Virus record (IMG/VR): IMGVR_UViG_3300005613_003622
Span: 1-42,020 of that record
Length of the DNA: 42,020 nt
Source of the DNA: a virus
Strand: one strand, 5' to 3'
The notes beneath the pieces are model-generated. The model made no database searches, was not told the DNA's origin, and saw nothing but the letters and a program-made list of their open reading frames with translations. A program made the translations under genes and the position numbers. Shown here one piece after another: positions 40,361-42,020 of the stretch; positions within the stretch are counted from its first letter, which is position 1, and each line of letters starts with the position of its first letter.

Positions 40361-40530
40361 AACTAACATAAACTATTGAAAATATTAATAATTATATCTA
40401 AAAAATAAAAAACTTTTAAAATAAGGATGCTGACGACAATGAAATATAATATAACCCATTTATACATGGAATGTAATTTCATGATCGTCAGCGATCTGTC
40501 ACATGCTTTAAATTGGATATTATAATGTTA
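40361..40530 (+). repeat. 170-bp inverted repeat, right copy
   Basis: Matches the left copy (11971-12140) in inverted orientation without gaps, about 91% identical. The outer end includes the stop codon of the winged-helix gene. Core palindrome: GCTGACGACAATGAAAT ... ATTTCATGATCGTCAGC. Preceded by long T runs (40337-40357). Confidence 0.92.
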
Positions 40531-41880
40531 TCTCAAATCATATCCATATGTTTCAAAAATAAATTTATAAAATTCTTTCCAATTATTTGAATCTGGTCCA
40601 ATCATTTTTATAGATATAGGGAAATCTATATATCTTATATTTTGTATCCAATCTATATATTTTATTATAAATAACGTAGGATCTCCAACTATAGTATGTC
40701 CAAATGAAGCTTCAGCAACAGATGGAGATCCCAAAATCATATGCATAGTAGTATTTTTTATTTTTATTTTTTCAAACATGTTTATAATATTTATTATTCT
40801 AATATAAAGATCTTTTTTATCATAAGATGTTAATTTAGGAAATAAATTATCAAATAATTTTGCATATTTAAAAAAATTATATGAATATTTTTTTATAATA
40901 TTATTTTTATCATTTATAGTATATTTATTTGAATTTTTATCAGATTTAGAAAGTTTGAAATTATTTTTAAATAAAGATTCTATATCTAATTTTGTTTCAT
41001 AAGTTTCTATTTTTAAATCATTAAAACATACTAATAAAAACATACTTCTATTAGTTCTAGTATTATAAATCAAATTACTTAAATTTTTAGGTATTTTATT
41101 TTTATTTACAGGCCAATAACCTTTTGTAAATATTTTAGAAAGTTTTAATAGATTTTCTTTTATTTCTTTATCTGACCATTTTTTCATTAATTTAGTTATA
41201 GGTATGTTATTCTTTTTAAGATATTCTTTATTTAATCTTATTTTTTTTAATACAGTTCCATTTTTGAAATATTTAAAATAGGTTACAATATCTTTATATA
41301 CTTTTGTGTTAGGTAATTTATGTTTTGGAGTATTATTCAAACTATTCCAATATTCTATTAAATCATTTTTTTTCTCTTTTTTAATTTCTTTTTTTATTTC
41401 TTCTTTAATTTCTTTTTTTATGTCTTCTTTATATTCCTTATTTATTTCTTTTTTTATGTCTTCTTTATATTCCTTATTTATTTCTTTTTTTGTTTCTTCT
41501 TTAATTTCTTTATTGATCTTATTTTGATTTAATCTATAATATACTTTTCCTAATGAACCAATACGTTTTGTTTTTATATAATTAAGATCATTTAATCTTT
41601 TGATTATAGATTGTAATTGTGTTTTTCCTATAGGAATATCTTTTAATATACTTTCTCTAGTTTTTGAAAACCATTCATTATCAATTAATTTATTATGTAT
41701 TTCCGCATAATTTCCTGTATCTATTAAAATTGATAAGATACCTGCAGTTGTCCATCCTAATTTTTTTGTTAGATTTTTATTTAAACAATAATGAGAATTT
41801 TCTCTTGTTTGATTATAAGAATTATTAGTTTTTTCTCTTGTTTGATTATAAGAATTATTAGTTTTTTCTTTTTTTGTCAT
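40528..41880 (-). CDS. winged-helix protein with internal tandem repeats, possible replication initiator
   Basis: 450 residues. N-terminus has two copies of KTNNSYNQTRE (2 x 11 residues), then a winged-helix segment (AGILSILIDTGNYAEI ... IPIGKTQLQSIIKRLNDLNY, IKTKRIGSLGKVYYRL). Residues about 125-175 are a charged repeat (INKEYKEDIKKE twice, then KEEIKKEIKKE), like a long helix or linker. The C-terminal half is helical and basic. The wing-helix plus flexible linker plus C-terminal domain layout resembles phage replication initiator or DnaD-like proteins, but no family is identified. It ends within the 170-bp repeat. Confidence 0.5.
   Translation of the reverse strand: MTKKEKTNNSYNQTREKTNNSYNQTRENSHYCLNKNLTKKLGWTTAGILSILIDTGNYAEIHNKLIDNEWFSKTRESILKDIPIGKTQLQSIIKRLNDLNYIKTKRIGSLGKVYYRLNQNKINKEIKEETKKEINKEYKEDIKKEINKEYKEDIKKEIKEEIKKEIKKEKKNDLIEYWNSLNNTPKHKLPNTKVYKDIVTYFKYFKNGTVLKKIRLNKEYLKKNNIPITKLMKKWSDKEIKENLLKLSKIFTKGYWPVNKNKIPKNLSNLIYNTRTNRSMFLLVCFNDLKIETYETKLDIESLFKNNFKLSKSDKNSNKYTINDKNNIIKKYSYNFFKYAKLFDNLFPKLTSYDKKDLYIRIINIINMFEKIKIKNTTMHMILGSPSVAEASFGHTIVGDPTLFIIKYIDWIQNIRYIDFPISIKMIGPDSNNWKEFYKFIFETYGYDLR
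41377..41505 (-). repeat. tandem repeat encoding charged helix
   Basis: A 36-bp unit (plus strand TCCTTATTTATTTCTTTTTT and ATGTCTTCTTTATAT) is present twice nearly exactly, with further degraded units around it, encoding KEINKEYKEDIKK repeats. Length variation between isolates would be expected. Confidence 0.7.
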
Positions 41881-41885
41881 TTTAA

Positions 41886-42020
41886 TTTTCCTTTTAAAAT
41901 CGTTTAATTATTTAAATCCCAGTAACCGCATTCCGGTTAAGCTTATATATATATTATATAAATATAATATATATTTTATATATATATATATATTATATAT
42001 AATATAATATAATATAATAT
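41886..42020. other. gene-free, very AT-rich end region with a small hairpin
   Basis: TAACCG-CATTC-CGGTTA (about 41921-41940) is a 6-bp stem. From 41943 on, the sequence is only A and T in short TATATA and TATAATA repeats to the window edge. No gene is seen. It may be a promoter region for the winged-helix gene, an easily melted origin-like stretch, or the unresolved end of an assembly. Confidence 0.5.

Noticed and set aside
41306-41527. Plus-strand hydrophobic protein rich in F, S and I
   Set aside because: It is the reverse reading of the lysine/glutamate repeat in the winged-helix gene; no start signal.

Overview
The window looks like part of a large, very AT-rich double-stranded DNA phage genome, probably infecting a Gram-negative bacterium. 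Every credible gene lies on the minus strand. Genes are packed tightly, with many ATGA or 1-35 nt overlaps and short AAGGA-type ribosome binding sites. The gene set is viral: a UvsX/RecA recombinase, a gp32-like ssDNA-binding protein, a UvsY-like mediator, clamp loader, sliding clamp, DnaB-type helicase, a uracil-DNA glycosylase/Pol A fusion, Mre11/Rad50, NAD-dependent ligase, RNA ligase, class II ribonucleotide reductase, a sigma factor and one tRNA-Gln. No structural or packaging genes are present. Host type is inferred from nonulosonate genes and a heptosyltransferase-like glycosyltransferase; nothing in the window names the host.

Layout, low to high coordinate. 0-12 kb: surface-sugar genes typical of pseudaminic/legionaminic acid synthesis (nucleotide-sugar dehydratase start, GNAT acetyltransferase, NeuB/PseI-type synthase, DegT aminotransferase, Gfo/Idh oxidoreductase, SpsF-type cytidylyltransferase), interleaved with a sigma factor, RNA ligase, LigA and small phage proteins. 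12-21 kb: a Rad50/SbcC split into separate genes around Mre11, a proteasome-like Ntn-hydrolase, a metallophosphoesterase, a thymidylate-synthase-like protein with a zinc ribbon, a GT9 glycosyltransferase and a phospholipase-A2-like protein. 21-35 kb: the replication/recombination core, with a block (28.5-32.4 kb) of two radical SAM proteins, a TET-associated-type glycosyltransferase and a Cys-rich partner that may modify DNA bases. 35-37.4 kb: small genes, a highly structured non-coding stretch, and an array of short genes separated by attC-like sites. 37.4-42 kb: ribonucleotide reductase, an upstream leader, and a winged-helix protein with internal repeats.

Three observations stand out. (1) Integron-type gene cassettes occur inside the phage. 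One 718-bp cassette (20883-21600) interrupts a gene made of three tandem 19-residue repeats. Removing it at the G^TT positions restores a continuous 86-codon frame, and closing it into a circle gives perfectly complementary R'' and R' boxes. A second, longer array of attC-like sites lies at 35.7-36.6 kb. No integron integrase is in the window. (2) A 170-bp sequence (about 91% identical) is present as an inverted pair at 11971-12140 and 40361-40530, bracketing 28.2 kb that holds the whole replication module. Each copy has its own palindromic core. (3) Rad50 is encoded as an N-terminal half ending just after a CxxC zinc hook and a separate C-terminal half, with mre11 and a coiled-coil gene between them.
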